Source: Boletus sp. NGJ (Eukaryota; Basidiomycota; Agaricomycetes; Boletales; Boletaceae). Taken from it: a DNA stretch of 64,000 nucleotides. The notes beneath the pieces are model-generated. The model searched no databases and was not told where the DNA came from. It worked only from the letters and a program-made list of their open reading frames with translations. Position 1 is the stretch's first letter. Each line of letters starts with the position of its first letter. This document shows, in pieces, positions 32,601 to 45,890 of the stretch. The translations under genes were made by a program, and so were the position numbers. Location of the stretch: contig JAGTXK010000073.1 of the NCBI GenBank assembly GCA_019096195.1, positions 1,240,001-1,304,000 on the forward strand. The letters run 5' to 3'.

Positions 32601-35600
32601 GAAGATCAACAAGAACATTGGTATGTTCATCTACGAAGCTGTTGTTAACCCCGCCTAAGCATGAAAATCAGGTATCTTCATCACTACTAACCCTAACTAC
32701 GCCGGACGGTCGACTTTGCCACCAAACCTGACAAAACTCTTCCGACCGTGCGTTCATGCCCTTGCCATGTAAACGACGACTCTGATTAGTCCTATAGGAT
32801 GGCAATGACAAGGCCCGATCGCGAGCTCATCGCCCAAGTCATGTTGTTCTCTCAAGGTTTCCGAACAGCTGAATCCCTTGCGTCCAAAATCGTACCCTTC
32901 TTTAACCTTTGCGACGAGCAGCTTTCGCCTCAGCCCCATTACGATTTTGGTCTGCGTGCACTCAAGGCTGTGCTTGCCAGTGCAGGTATCCTCAAACGTG
33001 AACGCCTACAGAATGCCAGGTTGGAGGACACAGATAGTGTCAGCGGGCTATCGGATGTCGTCTCTGAGCAGATCATCGTTATCCAGAGCGTCACGGAGAC
33101 GATCGTGCCAAAATTGGTTGCTGACGATGTTCCTTTGCTTACTAGGTGAGCGTTAACGACGGCACAGATGCCTCACATGCTCAATGTTGTATTACGTCTA
33201 GCCTGCTTGCAGATGTCTTCCCTGGCACAGACTACGTTCCGGTCGACCTGGAGGCACTTCGTGAGCAAATCTTGAAGGTTTGTGCCGAACGGCGCCTGGT
33301 GGATGGCGAGCGATGGATCGCCAAGATTCTCCAATTGTACCAGATCCAGAAGATCCAACATGGTCTTATGATGGTCGGTCCCTCCGGCACTGGCAAAACA
33401 AACGCATGGCAAGTCCTCCTCTCCGCGCTGGAGAGACTCGATGGCACCGAAGGGGTTGCGTATGTCATTGATCCTAAAGCAATCCACAAGGACGCGCTCT
33501 ATGGCACGCTTGACCCAACTACTCGCGAGTGGAATGATGGTCTGTTCACGCATATCTTGCGCAAAATTGTGGATGATGTGCGTGGCGAGAGTTCCAAGAG
33601 ACACTGGATTATATTCGATGGTGACGTCGATCCGGAGTGGGTTGAGAACTTGAATAGGTCGGTCTATTTGCTGAATGCTTGAATGCTTGGCTGACCAAAC
33701 TTCAGTGTTCTCGATGACAACAAGCTACTCACACTTCCTAATGGTGAGCGTCTGAACCTGCCCCCCAACGTCCGGATCATGTTCGAGGTCGAGCACTTGC
33801 GCTATGCGACTCTCGCTACCGTTAGTCGCTGTGGTATGATTTGGTTCAGCGAGGATGTCATTGAACCTTCAATGGTTTATCGCCACTATCTCAACACCCT
33901 TTCATCTGTGCCCTTGGACGCAGACGACGAGGACGCTGCCGATGTACCGGGACGTCGTGCTGACATCCTCGGTGTCGAAACTCCCGGTTCTACCCACCTT
34001 GCCACACAGGTTCAAATTGCTAGCATCCTCGAGCGCTACTTTGCGGACGGAGAACTTGTCAGCTCTGCTCTCGAATTTGCGGAATCTATTGATCACATCA
34101 TGGACTTTACGACTACTCGTGCGCTTCACACCCTCTTCTCATTGCTCAACAAGACGGCACGTAACATCATCGAGTACAACATCCAACATTCGGATTTCCC
34201 TCTTCCCCCCGAGAAGGTCGAACAATATGTCACCAAGCGTCTGCTTGTCAGCATCATCTGGGCATTTTCTGGTGATGCTAAGTTGGACTTGCGTGCGGAG
34301 ATGGGCGAGTTCCTACGGAAACAAACCGGCATCGACCTACCTCCAATGGCTGCTGAAGCGTCTCTCATCGACTTTGACGTACAGATCGCCACTGGGGATT
34401 GGATTGCTTGGCAGTCGAAGGTGCCCTCGATTGAAATCGACGCACACTCCGTTACTGCGGCTGATGTCGTCGTTCCGACCATGGATACCGTCCGCCACGA
34501 AGAAGTCCTATACTCATGGCTCTCCGAACACAAGCCTCTCATGTTGTGTGGACCTCCGGGTTCAGGAAAGACCATGACGCTCTTTCAGTGCCCTCCGCAA
34601 GCTTCCTGACATGGAAGTCGTCGGCCTCAACTTTTCCAGTGCCACTACCCCCGAGCTCATTCTCAAGACATTTGAGCAATACTGCGAGTATAGAAAGACT
34701 CCGAACGGCGTCATCCTTGCGCCAGTCCAGATTGGTCGCTGGCTGGTCGTGTTCTGTGATGAAATCAATCTGCCAGCTCAAGACAAGTATGGCACTCAGC
34801 GAGTTATCTCGTTCTTGCGTCAATTGGTCGAATGTGGTGGATATTGGCGCGCAAGCGACATGTCGTGGGTTAAACTCGAACGTATCCAATTCGTCGGTGC
34901 ATGTAACCCGCCCACCGACCCTGGACGTGTTCCTCTCAGTCACCGTTTCCTCCGTCATGCACCGCTGATCATGGTGGATTATCCAGGAGAGGTTTCGCTC
35001 AAGCAGATTTATGGTACATATAATCGTGCCCTTCTCAAGGTCATCCCAACCCTGCGCGCGTACGCCGAACCCCTCACAGACGCAATGGTCTCCTTCTACC
35101 TCGCTTCGCAGAAACGTTTCACTTCTGATACTCAAGCTCACTACGTCTACAGTCCTCGTGAACTTACGAGATGGGTGCGTGGTATCTATGAAGCCATCCG
35201 TCCCCTGGAGATTCTATCCGTGGAGGGCCTGGTACGCGTCTGGGCTCACGAAGCGCTGCGTCTCTTCCAAGACCGTCTCGTCACCGAGGAAGAAAAACAG
35301 TGGACTGATGAACACATTGACTTTGCCGCCATGGAACACTTCCCGACCATCAATCGCGACGAAGCCTTGAACCGACCTATTCTCTTCTCCAATTGGACCT
35401 CCAAAGACTACATTCCCGTGGACAGAGAAGTTCTCCGCGAGTACACAAAGGCTCGTTTGCGCGTCTTTTATGAGGAAGAATTGGATGTACCTCTTGTTCT
35501 TTTCAACGACGTGCTTGATCATGTCCTCAGGATTGACCGTGTGTTCCGTCAAGTTCAGGGTCACTTATTGTTGATTGGTGTTAGTGGGAGTGGCAAGGTA

Positions 35601-38600
35601 ACTAGACTTCTAGTGCTTGTATTATTAGGCTGACGGTACTGCTAGACGACGCTATCTCGTTTCGTTGCTTGGCTCAATGGCTTAAGCATTTTCCAGATCA
35701 AGGTTTCGAACAAGTATACTGGCGATGACTTCGATGATGATCTCCGTACCGTGCTGAGGCGCGCTGGTTGCAAAGGCGAGAAGATTTGCTTCATCATGGA
35801 CGAATCCAATGTACTTGACTCGGGTTTCCTGGAACGCATGAACACGCTTCTCGCGAACGCCGAGGTGCCAGGTCTCTTCGAGGGTGACGAGCATGCTGCT
35901 CTGATGACAGCCTGCAAGGAAGGATCGCAGAGAGATGGGCTTATGCTCGACTCGCACGAGGAGTTGTATCGGTGGTTCACTCAGCAAGTTGCGAAGAATC
36001 TCCACGTCGTCTTCACTATGAATCCGCCGGAAAACGGTCTCGCGTCCCGCGCCGCCACGTCGCCTGCTTTGTTCAACCGCTGCGTTCTCGACTGGTTCGG
36101 TGACTGGTCAGACCAGGCATTCTACCAAGTTGGCATGGAGTTCACCCATACGTTGGACTTGGACCTGTCTTCGTACTCCCCACCTGTTCATTTCCCTATT
36201 GCCTATCGCGAGCTTTCCATGCCCCCCATCCATCGCACTGCTGTTGTGAATGCTCTCGTCTACGTGCATATGTCAATGCACCAGATCAACCAGCGCATCA
36301 GTCGTCGTCAAGGTCGTTACAACTATGTCACACCCCGGCACTACCTCGACTTGTAAGTCTTTTCATGCTATGGGGGTTGATTGACCTGACTGGTGTTCTT
36401 TAGCATCAATCACTATGTCAGGCTCTATAACGAGAAGCGTGACGAGCTTGAGGAACAGCAGCGTCACCTTCACGTTGGTCTCGACAAACTCAAGGACACA
36501 GTGACTCAGGTCGAGGAGCTTCGCAAGAGCCTTGCCACAAAGCGTTCCCAACTTCAAGCCAAGGATGCAGAAGCTAACGAGAAGCTTAAACGCATGGTTG
36601 CGGACCAACAGGAGGCTGAACAGAAGAAGGCGGCGTCTATCGAAATACAGGCTGCTTTGGTGGAACAGGACAAGCACATCGCACAACGTCGCGCTGTTGT
36701 CATGGCTGACCTCGCAGATGCAGAACCTGCTGTGTTGGAAGCACAGGCTGCCGTCAGTAACATCAAGAGGCAACACTTGCAAGAAGTCAGGACAATGGCC
36801 AATCCGCCAGAAGCCGTCAAGCTTGCCATGGAGTCTGTCTGCACGATTCTCGGTCACAAGATCGACAGCTGGCGTACGGTCCAAGGTATCATTCGCCGGG
36901 ATGACTTCATCCAGAGAATTGTCAACTTCGATACCAACAATCAAATGACGAAGCCCCTCCGTGAGCTCATGAAAAAGGATTTTCTGAGCCGACCGTCGTT
37001 CAACTTTGAGACCGTTCAACGCGCTAGTAAAGCATGTGGTCCTCTCGTCAAGTGGGTCCTTGCGCAGGTCCGCTTCTCTGAGATTCTCGACAAGGTCGAG
37101 CCGCTACGTAACGAGGTGCAATCCCTCGAAACGCAAGCCGAGACTACGAAGAAACAAGCCGCTCAGATTATCACCATCGTCGCTGAACTAGAGGCGAAGA
37201 TTGCCAAGTACAAGGAAGAATACGCATTTCTCATTTCGGAAACGCAGGCCATCAAATCAGAGATGGAGCGAGTGCAAAGCAAGGTTGATCGTAGCATGAA
37301 GCTCCTCGAAAGCTTGTCCTCAGAGAAGGGACGATGGGAGTCCGGAAGTCGTACTTTCGATGCAGAAATGAGTACCATCGTTGGTGATGTGGTGCTGTCT
37401 GCAGCATTCCTCGCGTACGGTGGTTTCTTTGACCAACATTACCGAGAGGTGATGTGGCAGGATTGGTCAAACCATCTTCTCGAAGCCAACATCAAGTTCA
37501 AACCAGAACTCTCGTTGACGGAGTACCTCTCGACTGCGGATGATCGCTTGAACTGGCAATCCAAATCGCTGCCAGCCGACAACCTTACCACCGAGAACGC
37601 AATTATGCTCAAACGATTCAACCGTTACCCATTGATCATCGATCCCACTGGTCAGGCAACGACGTTCTTGCTCAATGAGTACAAGGAACGCAAGATCACG
37701 GTCACAAGTTTCCTCGATGAAGCCTTCCTCAAAGTTTTGGAGAGCGCTCTGCGATTCGGTAACCCCATCCTTATCCAAGATGTTGAACACCTGGATCCCA
37801 TCCTGAATGCCGTTTTGAACCGGGAGATCCGCAGGACAGGTGGTCGCGTGCTCATTCGAATCGGGAACCAAGATATCGACTTCTCACCTGCGTTCACAAT
37901 GTTCCTCTCGACTCGGGACCCCTCAGTGGAATTTTCCCCCGACATCTGCAGCAGAGTTACGTTCGTCAACTTCACAATGACGCGTAGCAGCCTCCAAAGT
38001 CAATCTTTGGATCAAGTACTCAAGGTGGAACGACCCGATACCGAACGCAAGAGAACGGATCTTATGAAAGCCCAAGGTGAATTCCGCCTTCGCCTCCGAA
38101 CACTGGAGAAGTTGCTCCTGCAGGCTCTCAACGAGTCGACTGGAAACATTCTTGATGACGACAAAGTCATCGGTACCTTGGAAACGTTGAAACGGGAAGC
38201 TGCAGAGATCACGCGCAAGGTGGAGGAGACAGACATCGTCATGAAGGAAGTTGAGCAAGTGACTGCTGAATACTTGCCTTTGGCACAAGCCTGCAGTTCC
38301 GTGTTCTTCATTCTCGAACAGCTCAACCTCGTCAATCACTTTTATCAGTTCTCCCTTCAGTTCTTCCTCGACATCTTCGACTACGTGCTCCATCACAATC
38401 CCAACTTGAAGAACGTCACTGACTACCACAGACGTCGGGAGATCCTACTGAACGACCTCTTCCTGATCGTGTACAAGCGAACCTCGAGAGCTTTGCTTCA
38501 CCGTGACTACGTCATGCTCGCCGTACTTTTGGCACAAGTGAAGCTGCGAAGTTTTGAGGATATCGCCGACGAACTCGAGTTCCTGCTCGAAAGTGGCCAG

Positions 38601-41021
38601 GGAATCACTGGAAAGCTCAATACCTCTTTAGGCGAGCATCCGGTACCTTCCATACTCTCCCCAGACCAGATGATGCACCTCGAAGATTATGCGAAACAAA
38701 ATCTTTTCAAGCCAGTTCTCAACCACGTCCTCGAGCGTCCTGAAGATTGGGCCCCTTTCCTACAATCTGCAAACCCTGAAATGATCGTGCCCGCACCTTG
38801 GGAACCCAGCACACGTACGTGTCCACCCCTCCTATACAAGTTCTTCGTGTCCTGACGTTTGAGCAGCTGCTGTGGAGGCCCTTCGTTCGATGCTTATTAT
38901 CAAGTGCTTGCGACCTGATCGTCTCTTGCAATCTACCGCATTGTTCGTGCGGACTGTTTTCCAGAATGACTTGTCGTCCGAACTCGACCTCGGCGCCATG
39001 GTTGGCAACGAGGTTCCCGCAAAGACTCCATTTGCTTTGGTATCTGTCACTGGTTATGATGCTAGCTACCGTGTCGAGAATCTCATACAAACTGTCGGAG
39101 CGCGGTCATCCTCAGTTGCCATGGGCTCTCAGGAGGGCTTTACTCTTGCAGATCAAGCCATCGCTGCAGCATCAAGACAGGGGACATGGGTTCTCCTCAA
39201 GAATGTTCACTTGGCCCCCTCATGGCTAGGACAGCTGGAGAAGAAACTACAAACCCTCAATCCTCATCGCAACTTCCGCCTCTTCTTGACCATGGAAGCC
39301 AATCCATCCATTCCTGTCAACATCCTCCGACAGTCTCGCATCATCATGAACGAGCCTCCACCAGGAGTGAAGGCCAACTTGCTCGACTCGCTTGGATCCA
39401 TCCCCCCACAGCGCCTTGCTCAAGGGCCAGCGGAGAAGGTCCGTCTGTATTTCCTCCTCGCATGGTTCCATGCTGTTGTACAAGAACGTTTGCGATATGT
39501 TCCACTGGGCTGGAGCAAAACTTACGACTTCAATGACTCTGATATGGCTTCTGCCTTTGGCACAATCGACACGTGGCTCAACGCCATTGCCAAAGGGAGA
39601 GCTAATGTTGACCCTGCCACGATTCCATGGGATGCGCTCCGGACACTCATCAAACAATCAGTGTATGGTGGGCGTGTCGACAGCGATTTCGATCAACGCA
39701 TTCTCGACGCATTCGTCGATAAGCTGTTTACTCCGGCTGCCTACAATGTGGATTTCAACCTGGTGCCCAGTATCAACAGTAGTCAGGTACTTGAAGCTCC
39801 TGATGGCACTAAACTTGAGCACTTCCTATCATGGGTGCAAGGGTTACCAGACCGCGAGCCACCCTCGTGGTTGACACTGCCGCCCACTGCAGAAAGAGTT
39901 ATCGCTGTTGCTCAAGGTGAGTTCACTTGAAGTTAGCTCGATGCACCCTAAGCTCACTTGTCGTAGGTAACGAGCTTCTCAGCAAGCTACGGAAGATGCG
40001 AACGCTGGCTGATGATGAGGACGACGTTCCGAGTACTGGTAGTCCTTCCAAGAGTCAACCTTCACAACAGCCCGCGTGGATGCGCAACCTGCACGAGCGT
40101 TGTCGCGAATGGCTGACCCAGTTGCCATCAGTAAGTATACCCTGCGCATAAGAATTGACTTGTTACTGACACTTTTATCCAGTCTCTGAATATATTGCCC
40201 AAACAATCCAGCGACATTCCAGATCCACTTTATCGCCTATTCTTCCGTGAAGGCTCTATCGGACGCAAGTTGCTTGACCAGGTTCGCAAGGACCTTGCGG
40301 ATGTCGTCAAAGTTTGTGAGGGTGAATTGAAGCAGACCAATCACCTCCGTGCTTTAATGAGCTCCCTGACTAAAGGTAAATTCGACAGTGTCGATTGGAA
40401 CCAAACTAACATGATATAGGTACTATTCCGGTACACTGGAGACGATACAAGGTTCCCAGAGCCATGTCGGTGTCGGAGTGGATTCCGGACCTCGCTCGTC
40501 GCCTGGCTCAATTGGACGGGATTACGACGATGCAACACTCGTTATCTGACGTTGAAGTTTGGCTTGCAGGACTGTTCTTCCCGGAAGCGTATATTACGGC
40601 TACTCGACAAGCTGTGGCCCACCGCAAGCGCTGGAGTCTGGAGACGCTGAGTCTGCGGCTAGACATCGGTCAAATGAGCAATCCGGGAGCGTTCATCGTC
40701 GATGGTGAGTCCTAGAGAACGGTTTTCTAGTTCAACTTCTCTAATCACGATGATTTAGGTTTAACATTGGAGGGAGCTGCGTGGGACGCAGAAACTGGGA
40801 AGCTTGTGCTCAACGATGGCGAGGCCGTTCACCTGAATGCATCTCAGGTCCGTTGGGTGCAAGAAGAAGAGGATGACGTCGATCAGAGTAACCTGGTGAC
40901 ACTACCGGTCTACTTGAATAGTGACCGCAGTGATGTGATGTTCACAGTTGACCTGCCTTTCGATGGCAGCTCAGCATCCCTTGTCGCGATGAGAGCTGTT
41001 TGCCTCAACGCAAGAGGCTAG
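29610..41021 (+). CDS. DYN1: Cytoplasmic dynein heavy chain, motor half of a split heavy chain
   Basis: Linker and motor of the cytoplasmic dynein heavy chain, about 3,500 residues in roughly 20 exons. It aligns with animal heavy chain from about residue 1,100 to the end. Seen in order: linker ([29 protein letters not shown]-like [17 protein letters not shown]), AAA1 Walker A GPAGTGKT (split by an intron at about 32281), AAA2 [11 protein letters not shown]3 [11 protein letters not shown]4 GVSGSGKT, the antiparallel stalk (36393-37330) with microtubule-binding domain, AAA5-AAA6, and C-terminal domain to CLNARG. The roughly 1,000-residue dimerising tail is absent, and the divergent SmE gene leaves no room for it. 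The likely start is ATGGAG at 29610 followed by a GC-AG intron. One apparent extra T at about 34583-34585, just after the AAA3 Walker A, shifts the frame with no plausible intron. Confidence 0.93.
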
Positions 41022-41141
41022 AAGTGAAGTGATATTAGATTTGAGGATACCCAGAGGCATAATACCTAGTAGTAATACATGCATGTCAGGATACCGTATG
41101 ACCAGTAATGATCTTTTTTTTCTACGCTCAGCCAGTTCTAT

Positions 41142-42321
41142 CTAGTTGACCTGTACTGGATGACACTGACTTCCGCCAACAACGTCAAGTAACTTCCAAT
41201 CCACTTCTATGTTTTCTGTCGCAAATATTGCACGAGCCCCTTCTGCAATAGCCTCGAAATTGTGAGTTGCGAGAGCCAGGATCGTTGGTCCTGCTCCTGA
41301 GAGACAGATGCCAAGTAGACCAGGATGCGATTCTGGGGTAAGCAACGATGTCACTGCTGGCAAACCAGGAATCTGTGGAACATTGATCATGGACCATGAC
41401 ACGACAAAAGAAAACATACGAGCATTTTTCGATACGGTTGATGGACACGATCCTTCATCGCTTCGTAGATAAGCTCGGGATCTGGTGGTGATTGTCCGAG
41501 CGCGGTGGTCAACACGGCGAGCCGTTGCATGTTGAAAACCTAGGCTTTCTATCAGCCAATTGGGACGGATGGATACCTGCATCGAGCATACGCACGAGAT
41601 CTTTTCGAGAGTATTCTGTGGGTAGTACTTCTCTCGCCTTGGCGGTACTAAGCTCGAATCGAGGCACAATCGCCACGGCTTTGACAGCAGGACTCCAACC
41701 GAAGCGAACAAAGTGTCCGATGCCATATGGAGGGACAGGCGGGGATAATCCCCATTCTTCTCCTGCGTCTGGCGGGTACTCTGGTAACACTTCCGATAGC
41801 GGTACTTGGGCTGCCTCGCTAGCGACGGGATCGAGCTCTCGGAGGTAGGATCCGACGAAACCACCGATGAGCGCTGCTGTCACGTTGTCCGGATGCCTCT
41901 CGACCATGAGCGCATAGTCGAGTATCCGTTCACGCGATAGATCAAGCTGCCCGAGTGTGTTCCCGAGCAGCACACCCGCGATGACGGCTGCCCCCGAGGA
42001 GCCGAGCCCGCGGCCAAAGGGTATCTGGTTGTCAGCATGAATACTGACGAGCTCTGGGGGAAACGAGCGGTGGTTGTTGCAGCGCAGGACGTAGAGCGCT
42101 ACGCGGGTCGTTAGGTTTCGGTAGGGATCGAGGGGGACTTCATCGGCCCCTTCGCCGGAATAGGTGATTTTCACGAGGTCAGTCGAGGGAGGTCCAAATT
42201 TGACGGTGAGCGTCAAATACAGCGAGAGAGAGAGTCCGACTACGTCAAAGCCGGGTCCGATGTTGGCAGAAGTTGCGGGGACTTTGATGATGACGGCGCT
42301 CCTCGAGTCGGACATGACCAA
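41142..42321 (-). CDS. THR1: Homoserine kinase (GHMP kinase)
   Basis: Phosphorylates L-homoserine on the way to threonine. Start MVMSDSRSAVIIKVPATSAN, with the GHMP motif 1 region PATSANIGPGFDVVGLSLSL. The ATP-binding glycine loop is IPFGRGLGSSGAAVIAGVLL. MVERHPDNVTAALIGGF follows, and near the C-terminus the motif 3 LGICLSGAGPTILAL. One intron of about 50 nt lies near 41520-41580, and a second near 41375-41425 just before IPGLPAVTSLL. About 360 residues. Its 3' end faces the dynein 3' end, 120 bp apart. Confidence 0.92.
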
Positions 42322-42786
42322 GGGTCCAAGGAGGCTGCAAATTTACTGTCCTCCATGACTTAAATGCCAAGAATCAAGGATGATAACGACTCACGAGAGA
42401 TGAGGTAGTCTCCAACAGTAAGAGCAGGTACTGATTGCAGCTGTAGCGAGACTCCGGATAAAAGTAAAGCGAGGGTGAGCCGAGTCATGGTTGAATATTG
42501 TGCGTCGATCATCCTTTATCCATATCAGGAAAGCAGAGTAACGGCAGTGGGCACGTCTTCCGGATTGAACACATTTCTTACTGATCTGCTCGATTTCAAG
42601 TGCTACTGAATGCATTTCCTTATTGCCCAACCAGAAAACAAATTACTACGTGCAACTGACTAGTATCAATACAAATGTGTGTTTGCAAGAATGATGAGTT
42701 AATGGTAAAATATTGGAGTGGTCGCTCAACAACCTCTCCAGTCAACGCCGCTTCAGTCAAGAAGAACATTGCGTTAGCGTCGAAAG
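42322..42786. other. Intergenic
   Basis: About 465 bp upstream of homoserine kinase and downstream of the secreted-protein gene. A 79-codon minus-strand frame at 42391-42630 has no recognisable features. Nothing else is seen. Confidence 0.5.
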
Positions 42787-44292
42787 CTAGCACGTCTCAC
42801 CATCGTTTCCCGCACTAGAAGTCTGTGCAGCAATCGCGGTGCTAGAGGGGGCAACGGGAGAAGTGATGGCAAGCTGAGAGGGTTGCGGAGTTTGGGTGGG
42901 AATTGTGGAAGTGATATTGGCACTCTGGCTTGTAGAGGGGACAACAGGAGAAGTGATGGCGGGCTGAGAGGGTTGCAGAGTTTGGCTGGGAGCTGTGGTT
43001 GTGGTGTTGGTACTCTGGCTTGTACCAGCAACAATAAACTAGAAATGTGAATGTCAGTTCGTCTTTTTCAACGAATGGCCCGAACTCAAACTCACGTAGA
43101 TCGTATCGTCCGCAGCACCGCGCTGGGCAACCGGTAACAACAGAGGCTGATGATTCGTCGCAGCGTTGATGGTAGTCATCTTGTACGTGCCCTCGGGCAG
43201 GCCACCGGTGACATTGGCATACAGGTAACCGTTGGCATCGGGTTTACTGTTCAGCGCCACAAAGAATGCGAACTTGGTTGGGTCTGTGGGTGTGGTCTGG
43301 TTGAGTGATTTAAGAGCCTCAATAACGACGTGCGCATGCCCCTGAATGAGACCAGTGATTGGATCCAGCTGCTGAGGTGCTGCGAAGTACTTTGTGTCTG
43401 GATCGGCAAAGTAGCCCGTCGCAAAGTTCCTGACAGCCAATGCAATTTGAAAGGTGCTGTTCGATGGGACGACAGCGAGGTTCAGGGGCGAGACAAACTT
43501 AGCACTCGGCATGTTGGAGGTAGATGGGATCGCCCCCATCGGAGCAGGGTTGCAGGAGCCATTCTTGAGCTGCTGGCCATTGGTGATGGGAAGGTTTGGG
43601 AGCGTAGCGCACCAGTTGATGAAGTTGTTGGTGGATGTCAGTGAAGCGACTTCGCCAGCCTCTGTAGCGTTCGTGTTCAGACCGTTTTGCGAGAAGTTTG
43701 TGGCGATCACAGAAGATAAGAGTGTCAAGGAAGTCTGAGCACTACTTGAGTTGGTCGAGCCAGAGCCAGACGAGGCCGTCGGGGTCGCGGTAAGCGACGC
43801 CATCGTAGGAGAGGGGGTAACGGTTGCATTAACAGAAGTAGTACCATTGGTTGCTCCAGTGGCGGCAACGCGCGTATTCAGATCAACCTGCGTCGTGCAG
43901 GTGATACTCGTCCCGGCCGAGTTAACTAATGGCAATGCTGCACAGCTAATGATCGACGGGTCATTAGCCTGTTGGGGGAAACATTGACAGGACTTACGCC
44001 AAACCGGGACTACAGGGCGACAAGACATATTTCCCGTTGACACATTGGGCGAATTGACCATTGACACAAGCGTTACCAGAGGTACAGGACGAGTTAGCAG
44101 TCAATGACACGAACTGATTGCTGTGATGAAGGATCAGAAAAGTATTAACCGCAGAGGAGACTGGATTTACTTGAGATTGATGGCGTCTATACCATTTTGT
44201 AGCTGAAAACTACTTGTCTGACGTTGTCTGAGGCTTGGACGGGCCGAAGCCAGAGAAGAAAGCAACAGTGTAGAGAACGTGATGAACCTCAT
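42787..44292 (-). CDS. Secreted Ser/Thr-rich basidiomycete protein
   Basis: Starts with a clear signal peptide (MRFITFSTLLLSSLASA) followed by RPSLRQRQTSSFQLQNG. A Cys-containing segment (NSSCTSGNACVNGQFAQC) is followed by a Ser/Thr/Ala linker with many N-glycosylation sequons. The core domain has FINWCATLPNLPITNGQQLK, MGAIPSTSNMPSAKF, QGHAHVVIEAL and TTINAATNHQPLLLPVAQRG. I know this domain from many Agaricomycete secreted proteins, sometimes mislabelled 'ribosomal protein S17'. No function is known to me. A final exon after an intron near 43035-43083 adds about 85 residues with an imperfect two-copy repeat (TSQSxN..., QPSQxAITSPVxPS), which looks like a mucin-like or cell-wall-exposed tail. 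Confidence 0.8.
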
Positions 44293-44593
44293 GAAGTCGG
44301 AGGGGGGCAATCAATGCCTCAGGAATAACGAAGGTGAGAGTGAAGGACAGAGCAATGGACGGAATGTGGAGAGGTAGCATGGCTGGGCTGTTCTTATACT
44401 GGCGTGGATAGAATGGAGGTCATTGATTAAGCTGGGCCGAAAATGGCACAACAATGGTTAAGCGGGACACATTGGCCACTTTTGCGACGCAACAATAGCG
44501 ACTCGTCGGCGAAGAAGTTCATTTAAAGACACCCAAATCTGGGCCATCGACACGATCAATGAAGTCTTGTAATATCCAGCTCTGACCAAAAAC
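44293..44593. promoter_or_regulatory. Divergent promoter: secreted protein / HAD phosphatase
   Basis: This 301-bp region separates two divergent starts. On the minus strand a TATA-like CAGTATAAGAA lies at about 44391-44401, roughly 100 bp upstream of the secreted-protein ATG. Confidence 0.4.
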
Positions 44594-45665
44594 ATGGAAC
44601 AAGAGAGTACATTCCGAGTCGATGCAGTACGGACCCCTTGACCAGGCTCGGTTCACTGTTTCTGACAACCTTTTGTATAGATCCTCTTTGATCTGGATGG
44701 GTAACGACTGTCAACTCCAAGTCTTTCAATTGCTGATCATTCCTTACAGCACACTCATCGACTCCACTCCTGGCGTATTCTATGCCTGGGACGAATTCCG
44801 CAAGCAGTATACGCATCTCCCTACCAACATTGCCCACCTAACCCACGGGAGGAGACTGGCGGACACCTTGTGCGAATACTGCCTGATCACAGATGAGGCG
44901 GAGATCGAGGTGAGTCGACCCGTCGGTCGATGCACGTGAGCCAAGGTACAGACCAGGGCCGTTGTAGAAAGAGACCATGCGTTTCGAACTGTTAGTAGCG
45001 AACCAAAGGGACGGTCTAGGTCCTCAAGTCCTCAACGGAGCACACAGACTGCTGAACGAGGTAATCATTGTACTCACAGCGATACAAAATCCCAGCTTAC
45101 CATCTGAACCCAGCTCAGTAGGATAGCACCGGATAAATGGACCATCGTCACGTCAGGTGCATATCCAGACAATGTCTTTGCAATCTGGTGATGACAGTCC
45201 TACCAGCGTCCAGATTCTACGCGAGCCTCGCCCTCTCCAAGTGCTCATTACCAATCCCGCGCAAGGGTTATGTGACAGCGGACGATGTCACCGAAGGCAA
45301 GCCTAGACCAGACCCATACATCGCGGGTGCAGTCACGCTCGGTATATCCCCCGAGAAATGTGGGCTGTCTATTATTCTGAACTCCCCCAACGATCCTCCT
45401 GATCCTGATATTCATAAGGCCTGGTAATCGAAGATGCACCGTCTGGACTCAAAGCAGGGCGTGCTGCTGGCGCTCGAACGCTTGCCGTGTGTACGTCTCA
45501 TCGACCCGAAACACTCTTGAAAGAGGCAGTTGGCAACCTCGATGATATTGTACAGGAACTTGAAGGGTGCGTTGTCCTGAACAATAATCCCAGACGACTG
45601 CTGACGGCTGACCGTCTCGGACCAATTGTATAGGATCTCGGTCAGCTTGGTGGAAAATCAACTAG
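44594..45665 (+). CDS. HAD-family sugar- or glycerol-phosphate phosphatase
   Basis: Haloacid-dehalogenase hydrolase resembling yeast Gpp1/Dog1. Small exons join MEQESTFRVDA to ILFDLDG and TLIDSTPGVFYAWDEF, which gives HAD motif I (DLDGT). The cap follows (LTHGRRLADTLCEYCLITDE, then MRFELLVANQRDGLGPQVLN). Motif II is KWTIVTSA, then SRFYASLALSKC and the catalytic Lys in ADDVTEGKPRPDPYIAGA. Motif III/IV is LVIEDAPSGLKAGRAAGA. Eight or so exons with GT-AG introns. The reading frame is restored at each, including an acceptor TTGTAG just before the MRFEL exon. The C-terminus is GSRSAWWKIN. Substrate (glycerol-3-P versus 2-deoxyglucose-6-P) cannot be told. Confidence 0.82.
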
Positions 45666-45890
45666 AGATCACGGTGGCCGCGATACCACGAAACTAGAGA
45701 TTTTCTGTGCATAAGGGTGGATGTGGCTAAGAGATATGACAGCTGCAGCATAACAAGATCTACGACTCGATGACTTAAACATTGCATAACAAAAGGCTGA
45801 CGATAAAAAGACAAGCATAACTCTCAAGTATGTATCCGCTGGTAGCCTACCTAGAATCAAGGTGGTGACAAGAAAATGACAAGTGCGACT

